Source of the DNA: Planctomycetota bacterium
GTDB lineage: Bacteria; Planctomycetota; Phycisphaerae; WQYP01
DNA length: 64,000 nt
Reading direction: 5' to 3'
Assembly (NCBI GenBank): GCA_021800165.1
Contig: JAJYZF010000003.1
Location: 37,101-101,100 of the forward strand
The notes beneath the pieces were generated by a model. That model saw only the letters and a program-made list of their open reading frames with translations, did not search any database and was not told the origin of the DNA. Position 1 is the stretch's first letter. Each line of letters starts with the position of its first letter. Shown here piece by piece: positions 34,747 to 42,433 of the stretch. The position numbers were made by a program, and so were the translations under genes.

Positions 34747-36606
34747 ATGAATACGATCAACAACACCCAACACGAACATCCGGAGCCACGAGTCGGCGTT
34801 TATATCTGTCGCTGTGGCGGAAATATTTCCGACGTGGTGGACGTTGAACGCGTCGCTGACGTATCCCGGCATATTCCCGGCGTGGTGGTGGCCAAGGTTC
34901 ACACCTTTTGTTGCAGCGATCCCGGCCAAAACACCATCAGCCAGGATATTCAGGCGGAAAAGCTCGACCGCGTGGTGGTGGCTTCCTGTTCGCCATTTCT
35001 CCATGAGCTTACTTTTCGCGGAGCGGTGCAGCGTGGGGGTTTGAATCCGTACCTTTATGAGCACGTCAACATCCGCGAACAAGGCTCCTGGGCCCATAAA
35101 CATGACCCCGCGGGAGCCACGGTCAAAGCCATTCGCATGATTGCGGCGGCGGTGGGCAAATTACAATACTCCACTCCACTGGATCAAATTCGGCTTCCCA
35201 ATCACCGCAAGGCACTGGTCATCGGAGGCGGCATTGCCGGCATGAAAGTCGCCGCTGATCTGGCGGGACGCGGCATTCCGGTGCTGCTGGTGGAATCCAG
35301 CGGCCGTCTCGGTGGACGATTAAATCAATGGAATCGGGTGTTCCCAACAGATGCCCCCGCGGGTCAACTGGTTACTAAACTCCTGGCCCAGCTTGATGAA
35401 AATCCGCTGGTGGAAATACTCCTGAATTGCAAGGTCACCGCGGTCACTGGTTTCGTGGGCAGCTTTCAGGTAACCATTGAAGGACCGATCGGACCGGCGG
35501 GAGCCAAAACCTCCGCGCAAGCCACCATCGGAGCTATTGTCATGGCTACCGGTTTTAGGCCCTACGTTCCCGATGATGGCGAATTTCTCTATAAGAAAGA
35601 TCCGGGGGTGGTCACGATGCCGGAATTCATTGACTTGATGCGCGGTCAACAGGCTGCGGCCGGCCAACTGGTGTACAAAGGTAGAACCATACGCAGTATA
35701 GCTTTCCTGCACTGCGTCGGCAGTCGGCAAATTGATGGCGTGCATACACCACGGGCGGATGGAAAAATCAACAGTTATTGTTCCCGGGTCTGCTGTACCA
35801 CCACACTCCAGCAGGCTCTGGCCGCCAAAGAACGTTTTCCATCCCTGCAAGTATACGACCTGCATCAGGATATCCGCACCTATGGTCGCGGTCACGAAGA
35901 TTATTACGTGCGGGCCGGCAAGGCCGGAATCGTGTTTTTCCGTTATCACGGCGACGAAATCCCGCGGGTGGAGCCGGCGGATGACCAACGTCGCGGCACC
36001 CCTTCACTGCACATCACCTTCAAGGATTACCTCACCTGGGGTGAGGAACTGACGCTGGATGTGGATATGCTGGTGCTGGCCGTCGGCTTCATGGCCGGCG
36101 ACATCCCCGATCTGATTAATATGTTCAAACTCCCGGTCGGCGAAGATCGCTTCATTCAAGAGATTCACCCCAAGCTGCGACCGGTTGAAATATCCGTTAA
36201 TGGCGTGCTGCTGGCCGGAACGGTCCAGGGCCCCATGAATATTGAAGAGACGCTCAACGCCGCCGGTGCAGCCGCAGTCAAAGCCAGTGCCATGTTTCTT
36301 AAAGATGTTGTGGAACTCAATCCGTATGTGGCACAGGTGGATTCCGATCTGTGTCAGGGCAGTGGAGCCTGTGTCACCCAATGCGAATATGATGGAGCCA
36401 TCGCCTTGGTTGAAACGCGGGTGAACGGCAAATCCATTCGGCAAGCCAAGGTAAATCCCGGCTTGTGTGTGGGGTGCGGAGCCTGTGTGGCGGTATGCCC
36501 CACCCGGGCGATCAACCTCAACGGCTGGCGACTTGATCAGTATGACGCCATGGTTGACGGTCTGACTGCGGATATTCCCGCAGTGGCCGCCGCCACCACG
36601 GGTTGA
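34747..36606 (+). CDS. HdrA/QmoB-like flavoprotein with N-terminal HdrA domain and C-terminal ferredoxin
   Basis: A 619-residue protein. Residues 1-140 are the HdrA N-terminal domain (VGVYICRCGGNISDVV, HTFCCSDPGQ, VVVASCSPFLHE, YLYEHVNIREQ). The FAD domain starts at LVIGGGIAGMKVAADLAGRG (about 158-175). The C-terminus has two iron-sulfur motifs: CQGSGACVTQC (C536, Ser539, C542, C546), where Ser replaces one expected Cys, and a complete CVGCGACVAVCP (C574/577/580/584). The inserted ferredoxin found in the other HdrA here is absent, so the two proteins have complementary domain sets. With the separate MvhD it equals a split QmoB. ATG 34747 has AAAGGAG at good spacing; the gap from the previous stop is 11 bp. 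Confidence 0.88.
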   Translation: MNTINNTQHEHPEPRVGVYICRCGGNISDVVDVERVADVSRHIPGVVVAKVHTFCCSDPGQNTISQDIQAEKLDRVVVASCSPFLHELTFRGAVQRGGLNPYLYEHVNIREQGSWAHKHDPAGATVKAIRMIAAAVGKLQYSTPLDQIRLPNHRKALVIGGGIAGMKVAADLAGRGIPVLLVESSGRLGGRLNQWNRVFPTDAPAGQLVTKLLAQLDENPLVEILLNCKVTAVTGFVGSFQVTIEGPIGPAGAKTSAQATIGAIVMATGFRPYVPDDGEFLYKKDPGVVTMPEFIDLMRGQQAAAGQLVYKGRTIRSIAFLHCVGSRQIDGVHTPRADGKINSYCSRVCCTTTLQQALAAKERFPSLQVYDLHQDIRTYGRGHEDYYVRAGKAGIVFFRYHGDEIPRVEPADDQRRGTPSLHITFKDYLTWGEELTLDVDMLVLAVGFMAGDIPDLINMFKLPVGEDRFIQEIHPKLRPVEISVNGVLLAGTVQGPMNIEETLNAAGAAAVKASAMFLKDVVELNPYVAQVDSDLCQGSGACVTQCEYDGAIALVETRVNGKSIRQAKVNPGLCVGCGACVAVCPTRAINLNGWRLDQYDAMVDGLTADIPAVAAATTG

Positions 36607-36627
36607 TTTTCATAAAGGAGATTTGCT

Positions 36628-36987
36628 ATGGCCGCCAAAACACTCACTGCGGAACAAAAACAGGCCTTGGCCGCGTTGCGCAAGCGCATGGGCGGCATCA
36701 GCGAGGAAAAACGTACCCGCCTCAAGGAACAAACGACCATCCGTAAGGCCATCCGCGAAGCGCTGGCCAAAGGGCCGGTTACCGTACCGGAGTTGGCGAC
36801 CGCCATTCAATTTCCGGCCGACCAGGTTTTCTGGCATCTGATGGGCATGAGAAAGTACGGCTTGGTGCGTGAAACCGGCGATGCCGAGCAGTACGTGCGC
36901 TACGGCCTGGTCGAAAGTGATAAACCGGCCAAGAGTCCAGAGAAAAAAGCGGTTCCCGGCACTGCGGCAGCCGGCGCGACCCATTAA
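36628..36987 (+). CDS. Small winged-helix-like protein within the Hdr cluster
   Basis: A 119-residue protein. A charged helical N-terminus (MGGISEEKRTRLKEQTTIRK) is followed by AIREALAKGPVTVPELATAI, QFPADQVFWHLMGMRKYGLV, RETGDAEQYVRYGL, which reads like a winged helix (helix, turn, recognition helix, wing). The C-terminal tail is Lys/Ala/Pro-rich. AAAGGAG precedes the ATG and it sits between HdrA2 (21-bp gap) and the QmoC-like gene (24-bp gap), so it is translated with the complex. No cysteines are present. It may be a dedicated regulator or an accessory/assembly subunit; I do not recognise a named family. Confidence 0.8.
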   Translation: MAAKTLTAEQKQALAALRKRMGGISEEKRTRLKEQTTIRKAIREALAKGPVTVPELATAIQFPADQVFWHLMGMRKYGLVRETGDAEQYVRYGLVESDKPAKSPEKKAVPGTAAAGATH

Positions 36988-37011
36988 CACGGTCTTTCAG
37001 GAGGTCCAGCC

Positions 37012-38163
37012 ATGACCACACAACTCCATAAAACGCTCCACGAGGATATTCATCTTTTCGGCGGTAAAGACGTGGATTTATGTATGAATTGCGGTACCTG
37101 CACCGTCATCTGTCCACTGGCACGGGAAGAAGGAGGAACATTTCCCAGACGTATCATCCGCCTGATTCAAACCGGCCAGAAACGTCTGCTGCTTAAAAGC
37201 CTTGATCCCTGGCTTTGTTATTATTGCGGAGATTGCTCGGAAAACTGCCCACGCCAGGCCAATCCCGCCGAAACCATGATGGCATCGCGCCGCTATCTGA
37301 CCTCGCAATATGATTGGACCGGCCTGGCCCGGCTATTTTATAACTCTGCGCTGACGGAAATTCTCGCCATTGTGCTGGTGGGCCTTTTCGTCACGGCGCT
37401 GTTTGTATTCCTGCATGGCCCCATGGTGCTTTCCACCCCGGTTGAGCTCAACACTTTTGCCCCAGTCAAATGGGTTGAACTGGGCGATTGGATCATGGCG
37501 GCGGTGCTTTCGTTTTTTCTTCTGACCAACGCCGCACGCATGATCTGGAACACGCTGGACGGAAAACAGATGTTCCGCATTTCACCTCTGATTTACGGCA
37601 AGGCGGTACCGGTCTTTTTTGACCACATGTTTACGCAGCGGCGCTCGCGCCAATGCGGATCAGCCCGCAGCCGGGCCTTCTGGCTCAAGCATCTGCTGCT
37701 GGTAACCGGGTATCTTAGCATGCTGGTATTGGTCCTCATTCTGCTGCGGTGGTTTCAGACCGACACGATTTACCCGATTTACAATCCGCAGCGTCTGTGG
37801 GGTTATTACGCGACCATCGCACTTTTATATCCCACTGGAGCCTTTATGATTTCCCGCTGGCGGAAGAAGGAACCTATTCATTTTTTCAGTGAAGCCAGTG
37901 ACTGGATATTTCTGGTCATGCTGTTCCTGACGGCTCTCACCGGTATTATGGTCAGCCTGGCCCGCGTCAATGGTTTTCCCATGGCCACGTATGTGATCTA
38001 TGTCATTCATCTCTCGATCGCCGTGCCCATGCTGGTAGTGGAGGTGCCCTTCAGCAAATGGTCACACCTGTTATATCGCCCGCTGGCCCTGTATCTCGTG
38101 AGCGTAAAAAAAGCCGCCGCCGCAATTCCCCTGAAAACTCAGCCGGAGACTGCCACCGCCTGA
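37012..38163 (+). CDS. QmoC-like membrane subunit (HdrC-HdrE fusion)
   Basis: A 383-residue protein. The N-terminal HdrC-like domain has two complete 4Fe-4S motifs: CMNCGTCTVICP (C24/27/30/34) and CYYCGDCSENCPR (C69/72/75/79). The C-terminal part has about six hydrophobic segments with several His (including LKHLLLVTGYLSMLVLVLIL and VIYVIHLSIAVPM), as in the heme b HdrE/NarI-like membrane domain. This architecture defines QmoC, which links quinone in the membrane to cytoplasmic HdrA-type flavoproteins. No HdrB CCG domain is present. AGGAGG lies close before the ATG. It should anchor the MvhD/HdrA proteins encoded upstream and exchange electrons with the quinone pool. Confidence 0.9.
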   Translation: MTTQLHKTLHEDIHLFGGKDVDLCMNCGTCTVICPLAREEGGTFPRRIIRLIQTGQKRLLLKSLDPWLCYYCGDCSENCPRQANPAETMMASRRYLTSQYDWTGLARLFYNSALTEILAIVLVGLFVTALFVFLHGPMVLSTPVELNTFAPVKWVELGDWIMAAVLSFFLLTNAARMIWNTLDGKQMFRISPLIYGKAVPVFFDHMFTQRRSRQCGSARSRAFWLKHLLLVTGYLSMLVLVLILLRWFQTDTIYPIYNPQRLWGYYATIALLYPTGAFMISRWRKKEPIHFFSEASDWIFLVMLFLTALTGIMVSLARVNGFPMATYVIYVIHLSIAVPMLVVEVPFSKWSHLLYRPLALYLVSVKKAAAAIPLKTQPETATA

Positions 38164-38222
38164 TTGCGGCAGGATGGTGAGGTATGCCATTGAGTGAATT
38201 GTTGATTTGAAAGGAGCTTCCT

Positions 38223-38780
38223 ATGACCGTTTTAGAAACATCCGTCCTGGAGGAAAAACTTTCCGCCTTGGCCGCCCGCGTGGAATCGCTGGAAAAATCC
38301 GCCGGAAATGATCATCTGGCTTTGGGCGTGATGAGCGGAAATCTGGATACGACCATGGCCGCCTTTATTATCGCCCTGGGTGCAACCGCTTATGATATCC
38401 AGGTCGATATGTTTTTAACATTTTGGGCTATCGCCGCGTTGCGCGACCCGAAAAAAGCCGCCCGCAAAGGATTGCTGGACCGCATGTTCGGGCTGATGTT
38501 GCCGCGCGGAGCCAAAGCCCTGCCGCTGTCCAAACTACAAATGGCGGGAGCTGGCCCAAAAATGATTCGTGCAGTCATGCAACAGCGCGGCGTAAAGCCG
38601 CTGGAGGCTTTGATCAAAGATGCCGGCGAACTTGGCATTCGCATTCATATATGCGAGATGTCCATGAACGTCATGGGCTTTAAACCCGAAGAAATGATTG
38701 ATTATCCCCATTTAGACTATGTTGGAGTTGCCACATTCATTAAATTGATCGGTGAAGCCAAACAGGCATTTTTCCTGTAA
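38223..38780 (+). CDS. DsrE2-like sulfur-carrier family protein
   Basis: A 185-residue protein. A short N-terminal helix/coiled coil (LEEKLSALAARVESLEKSAG) precedes a DsrE/DsrF/peroxiredoxin-like domain: HLALGVMSGNLDTTMAAFII, VDMFLTFWAIAALRD, then IHICEMSMNVMGF with the conserved Cys C144, and a C-terminal VATFIKLIGEAKQAFFL. DsrE2 proteins accept or donate sulfur to TusA in sulfur-metabolism clusters. AAAGGAG precedes the ATG. It is 59 bp after the QmoC-like gene and in the same direction, so it shares the cluster with TusA. Whether it binds persulfide or another thiol adduct is not visible. Confidence 0.9.
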   Translation: MTVLETSVLEEKLSALAARVESLEKSAGNDHLALGVMSGNLDTTMAAFIIALGATAYDIQVDMFLTFWAIAALRDPKKAARKGLLDRMFGLMLPRGAKALPLSKLQMAGAGPKMIRAVMQQRGVKPLEALIKDAGELGIRIHICEMSMNVMGFKPEEMIDYPHLDYVGVATFIKLIGEAKQAFFL

Positions 38781-38937
38781 ACTATTACCCGTCCGCCATC
38801 GGCCTTGAGGCCAAAGCGCGGTGGTATTGTCGGCGTGCGGCGCGCATGGTAGCTTCAATGAAGATGCACCGATCAGTTGTTTTCGATTGTCGGAGCATCT
38901 TTTGGCAGCGCCGCTGTACTAAGAGGATCTGAATTTT

Positions 38938-39972
38938 ATGGATATGACCACCAAGTACCTTGGTATGAGCCTTGTAAACCCATTAGTGGCCGGGTCTTCG
39001 CCCATGACTGCCGACCTGGACATGGTCAAGCGTTTAGAGGATGCCGGTGCCTCCGCGGTGGTTATGCATTCTCTTTTTGAGGAGCAAATCCGCCGCGATG
39101 GCCGATCTTCTGTTTACTATCGGGAGATGTACGCCGATGCGTATATGGAAGAGCCTGGCCTGATGCCCGCGGCCGAGGAATTTTTGCTCGGCCCGGATGA
39201 ATATCTGGAACATATCCGCCGCATTCGCCAAGCCGTTAAAATTCCGGTGATTGCCTCCATCAATGGTATTACCGCCGGCGGCTGGGCGGAATATGCCAAA
39301 TCCATCGTCCAGGCCGGTGCCCATGCTATTGAATTAAATGCTTACCGTCTGGCCACAGATCTAACCATCACCGGCAATCAATTGGAAGATGATACCATAG
39401 CGGCCATCAAATCCGTGCGCTTGCAGGTCAGTATACCCATGGCGGTGAAGCTCTGTCCGTTTTATTCTTCCTTACCCAATTTTGCCCTGAAATTGGCTAA
39501 CTTGGGCATTCAAGGCTTGGTGCTTTTTAACCGCTTTTATCAACCCGATATCGACCCGGAAACCCGCGCCGTACTGCCCCGTGTTACCATCTCTGATTCA
39601 ACGGAACTGCTGCTGCGGCTGCGCTGGATTGCCATCCTCGATGGCCGACTGGATGTGGATCTGGCCTGTTCCGGCGGCGTACATACCCATCTCGATGTCA
39701 TCAAGGCCATCATGGCCGGGGCCAATGTCACGCAAATGGTTTCCGTTTTGCTCAAGCATGGGCCTAAACATTTAACTCGCATCCGGACGGATCTGGAACA
39801 ATGGCTGGAGGCCCACGACTTTCCTTCCATTGGCAAGCTGCACCGCTCCATGCGGGCCTTTGAAGGAGTGGATCCCCAAGCCCGTGAACGCGCCAATTAC
39901 ATGCGGGTACTGCAAAGCTGGCATTACAACGAATCGACTCAATACTCCACGGAAACTAAGTTCGCCCGGTAA
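38938..39972 (+). CDS. Dihydroorotate dehydrogenase-like flavoprotein
   Basis: A 344-residue TIM-barrel FMN protein. The start MDMTTKYLGMSLVNPLVAGSSPMTADLDMV is typical of the group annotated as dihydroorotate-dehydrogenase-like. FMN-phosphate binding motifs are seen late (DLACSGGVHTHLDVIKAIMAGANVTQM), and the central AVKLCP holds the expected Lys. The usual PyrD substrate segment is not convincingly conserved, so a different substrate is likely. AGAGGA lies about 10 nt upstream. It follows the DsrE2 gene after 157 bp in the same direction and may be the last gene of the sulfur/Hdr cluster or an independent unit; no pyrimidine gene is nearby. Confidence 0.82.
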   Translation: MDMTTKYLGMSLVNPLVAGSSPMTADLDMVKRLEDAGASAVVMHSLFEEQIRRDGRSSVYYREMYADAYMEEPGLMPAAEEFLLGPDEYLEHIRRIRQAVKIPVIASINGITAGGWAEYAKSIVQAGAHAIELNAYRLATDLTITGNQLEDDTIAAIKSVRLQVSIPMAVKLCPFYSSLPNFALKLANLGIQGLVLFNRFYQPDIDPETRAVLPRVTISDSTELLLRLRWIAILDGRLDVDLACSGGVHTHLDVIKAIMAGANVTQMVSVLLKHGPKHLTRIRTDLEQWLEAHDFPSIGKLHRSMRAFEGVDPQARERANYMRVLQSWHYNESTQYSTETKFAR

Positions 39973-40013
39973 TCGGCCCCAAAAGCAATGGTGCCAACCA
40001 AGGGTAAGGGTTT

Positions 40014-40029
40014 GGCTTTGGTCAAAGCC
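40014..40029. terminator. Small hairpin between convergent genes
   Basis: GGCTTT at 40014-40019 pairs with AAAGCC at 40024-40029 around a 4-nt loop. It lies in the 189-bp gap between the convergent DHOD-like and ABC permease genes, where a bidirectional terminator is expected, but neither side has a T tract. Confidence 0.3.
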
Positions 40030-40161
40030 GCACCGTGGCGATCCGGCGGAGAGCGGTGGCGTTTACGCCGCAATGATAAGCCAAACCAGGCACACGCACA
40101 CCCCTAAAAAGGAATCTTCAGGTTGGAACCGCTTGGGGCGATATTTCAAAGACCGACGGGC

Positions 40162-41277
40162 CTAATAGCTGCGGTGCCGGAAAAGCCAGGCGGCGGTCGA
40201 AAGCGTGAGCCCCCCGATGAGCGCCATCGGCCACATCTGCCCCGCCAGCAAATGCCAGGGCGTGGCCTGCAAAAATACGCCACGCAAAATCACCACGAAA
40301 TAACGCAAAGGGTCGGCCAGCGTAATCCACTGCACCAGTTGGGGCATATTGGCGATCGGGGTGGTGAAGCCGGATAAAATAATGGCCGGCACCAAAAACA
40401 AAAATGCCCCCAGCAATCCCTGCTGCATGGTGGCGGATATCGCCGATATCGCCAGCCCCACCCCAATGGCCGCGATCACAAAGAGTACCGTGCCGACATA
40501 CAGCGTGAGCAAGTTGCCCAGCAGCGGCACATCAAACCACCACACCGCCGCCACGATCATCACCGTGGCCTCGGCCATGCCAATGATAAATCCAGGCAGG
40601 GCTTTGCCCAGCAGAATTTCCAGCGGCGTAAACGGCGTTACCAGCAATTGATCAAACGTTCCCTGCTCGCGTTCGCGCGCCACCGAAAGTGCCGTCACCA
40701 ACATCGTCACCACCAGAGTCAACAAGCCCACAATGCCGGGCACCACAAACCATCGGCTTAGCAGGTTGGGGTTAAACCAGGCCCGCGTCACCAGTTGAGC
40801 CGGCGGACCGGTGATGTGGTGGTCATTATCCCACCGCAAATTAAACGCCACGATGATATCCCGCACATAACCCAAGGCGATCAGGGCGGTGTTGGAATTG
40901 CGGCCATCGACAATCACCTGCACGCTGCCCGATCGGCCGGAAAGCAAATTCCGGCTGAACTGCCGCTGAATATGCACCACCACCAAAGCCCGACGATCAT
41001 CAATCAGCGGCGCGATCTGCTGCTGGTGCGTGATGACCGCCACGCGATGAAAATAGGGCGACCCATGAAAATCCGCCAACAAATCCCGGGCCGCGCCGCC
41101 GGAATCTTCATTGTAGACGGCATAAGGCACACGGGTAAGATCGTAGGTCGCTGCGTAGCCAAATACCAGAAGCTGCACCAGGGGTGGAACGATGATGACA
41201 AACCGGCTTTTTTTATCCTTGAGCAGGGATAAAAATTCCTTGATCATCAAAGCCAGAATTCTCATGAGCGCGGCCAT
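40162..41277 (-). CDS. ABC-2 type permease (YhhJ/YbhR-like), second
   Basis: A 371-residue membrane protein. An N-terminal helix (RFVIIVPPLVQLLVFGYAAT) is followed by a large extracytoplasmic domain (VVHIQRQFSRNLLSGRSGSV), then five C-terminal helices with the ABC-2 signature REREQGTFDQLLVTPFTPLE. This is the YhhJ/YbhR type that exports drugs or small molecules with a tandem-NBD ABC protein and an HlyD fusion protein. It is the last gene of the minus-strand exporter operon and starts 4 bp after the stop of the other permease. An internal ATG at 41265 is a possible alternative start. Confidence 0.9.
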   Translation of the reverse strand: MAALMRILALMIKEFLSLLKDKKSRFVIIVPPLVQLLVFGYAATYDLTRVPYAVYNEDSGGAARDLLADFHGSPYFHRVAVITHQQQIAPLIDDRRALVVVHIQRQFSRNLLSGRSGSVQVIVDGRNSNTALIALGYVRDIIVAFNLRWDNDHHITGPPAQLVTRAWFNPNLLSRWFVVPGIVGLLTLVVTMLVTALSVAREREQGTFDQLLVTPFTPLEILLGKALPGFIIGMAEATVMIVAAVWWFDVPLLGNLLTLYVGTVLFVIAAIGVGLAISAISATMQQGLLGAFLFLVPAIILSGFTTPIANMPQLVQWITLADPLRYFVVILRGVFLQATPWHLLAGQMWPMALIGGLTLSTAAWLFRHRSY

Positions 41278-41281
41278 GCGG

Positions 41282-42433
41282 CTATTCCAATCTCTTGCGG
41301 CTTTTACGCCGGGTCAGGCCCAGAAAAATAATCACCATCACCACCAGGGCCAGCGTGTTGGGCCAAAGGACGGGCCACACATCACCGGCCAAAAAGATGG
41401 TGTGCAAAATGGACACAAAGTAACGCGCCGCCAAAACATGGGTGATAATCTGAATCACCCGGGGCATGGAAGAGATATCAAAAATGAATCCGGAGAGAAT
41501 AAATGCCGGCAGAAATGTGGTGATAATGGCCACTTGTCCCGCCACAAACTGGTTTTTGGTGACGGTGGAAATAAGCATGCCCATCCCCAAAGCCGCCAGC
41601 AGAAACAGCGATGACGCCAGAAACAAAAATCCCACCGAGCCGCGCAGCGGCACATGAAAGACAAACACTGCCATCAAAACGGAAAGGGCCATTCCGCCCA
41701 TACCCAGAAGATAATAGGGAATCAGCTTGCCCAGCAGCAATTCCGGCAGCCGCACCGGCGTGACCAGGAGCGCTTCCATGGTACCGCGTTCCCATTCGCG
41801 CGCCACCACCAAGGCGGTCAGCAGCGCCCCGATCAAGGTCATGATGACGGCAATAAGACCAGGAACTAAAAAATTACGGCTGCGTACTTCACTGTTGAAC
41901 CACACCCGCTGATCGATCCGCACGGAAAACGGCGTAGGCCGGCCCGCTTCCGCCGCCCGCTGCGCCGCCCAACCCTCCCAGGCATTTTGCACGTAGCCCG
42001 AGACCAGCCGGGCGTTGTTGGCATCCACACCGTTGAGAATCACCTCAATGGATGCCCCGCCGGGTTGCGTGAGATCCCGGGCAAAGCTGGAACGTAAAGC
42101 CACAATGCCATCCACCCGCCGACGCATTAACGCCCGTTGGGCCTGATGCATAGTGGTCATCATCACCGGCCTGAAATAGACCGAACCCTGCAGGCGGGCG
42201 GCAAATCCGTAAGCATCCGGCCCCGGCTTCTCCAACACCACCGCCACCGGCACATGCATCGCATTGAGGGATACGCCGTACCCAAAAAGCAGCAGCAGTA
42301 CCACCGGCATCACGAAGGCAATGGCGATACTGCTGGGGTCACGGATAATTTGCAAAAATTCCTTACGTATCAGCCCCCGCAACCGCCGCGTGTGTCCTTT
42401 GGCCGAAACGGGAATGGGGTGCATGGTCGCCAT
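41282..42433 (-). CDS. ABC-2 type permease (YhhJ/YbhS-like), first
   Basis: A 383-residue membrane protein with the same architecture as the neighbouring permease: helix I (SSIAIAFVMPVVLLLLFGYG), an external domain (VDGIVALRSSFARDLTQPGG), then VAREWERGTMEALLVTPVRLPELLLGK and four or five more helices. The two permeases probably form a heterodimer. Its ATG shares one base with the stop of the tandem-NBD gene (TGATG), showing translational coupling. ATG 42424 is an internal alternative. The transported compound is unknown. Confidence 0.9.
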   Translation of the reverse strand: MATMHPIPVSAKGHTRRLRGLIRKEFLQIIRDPSSIAIAFVMPVVLLLLFGYGVSLNAMHVPVAVVLEKPGPDAYGFAARLQGSVYFRPVMMTTMHQAQRALMRRRVDGIVALRSSFARDLTQPGGASIEVILNGVDANNARLVSGYVQNAWEGWAAQRAAEAGRPTPFSVRIDQRVWFNSEVRSRNFLVPGLIAVIMTLIGALLTALVVAREWERGTMEALLVTPVRLPELLLGKLIPYYLLGMGGMALSVLMAVFVFHVPLRGSVGFLFLASSLFLLAALGMGMLISTVTKNQFVAGQVAIITTFLPAFILSGFIFDISSMPRVIQIITHVLAARYFVSILHTIFLAGDVWPVLWPNTLALVVMVIIFLGLTRRKSRKRLE

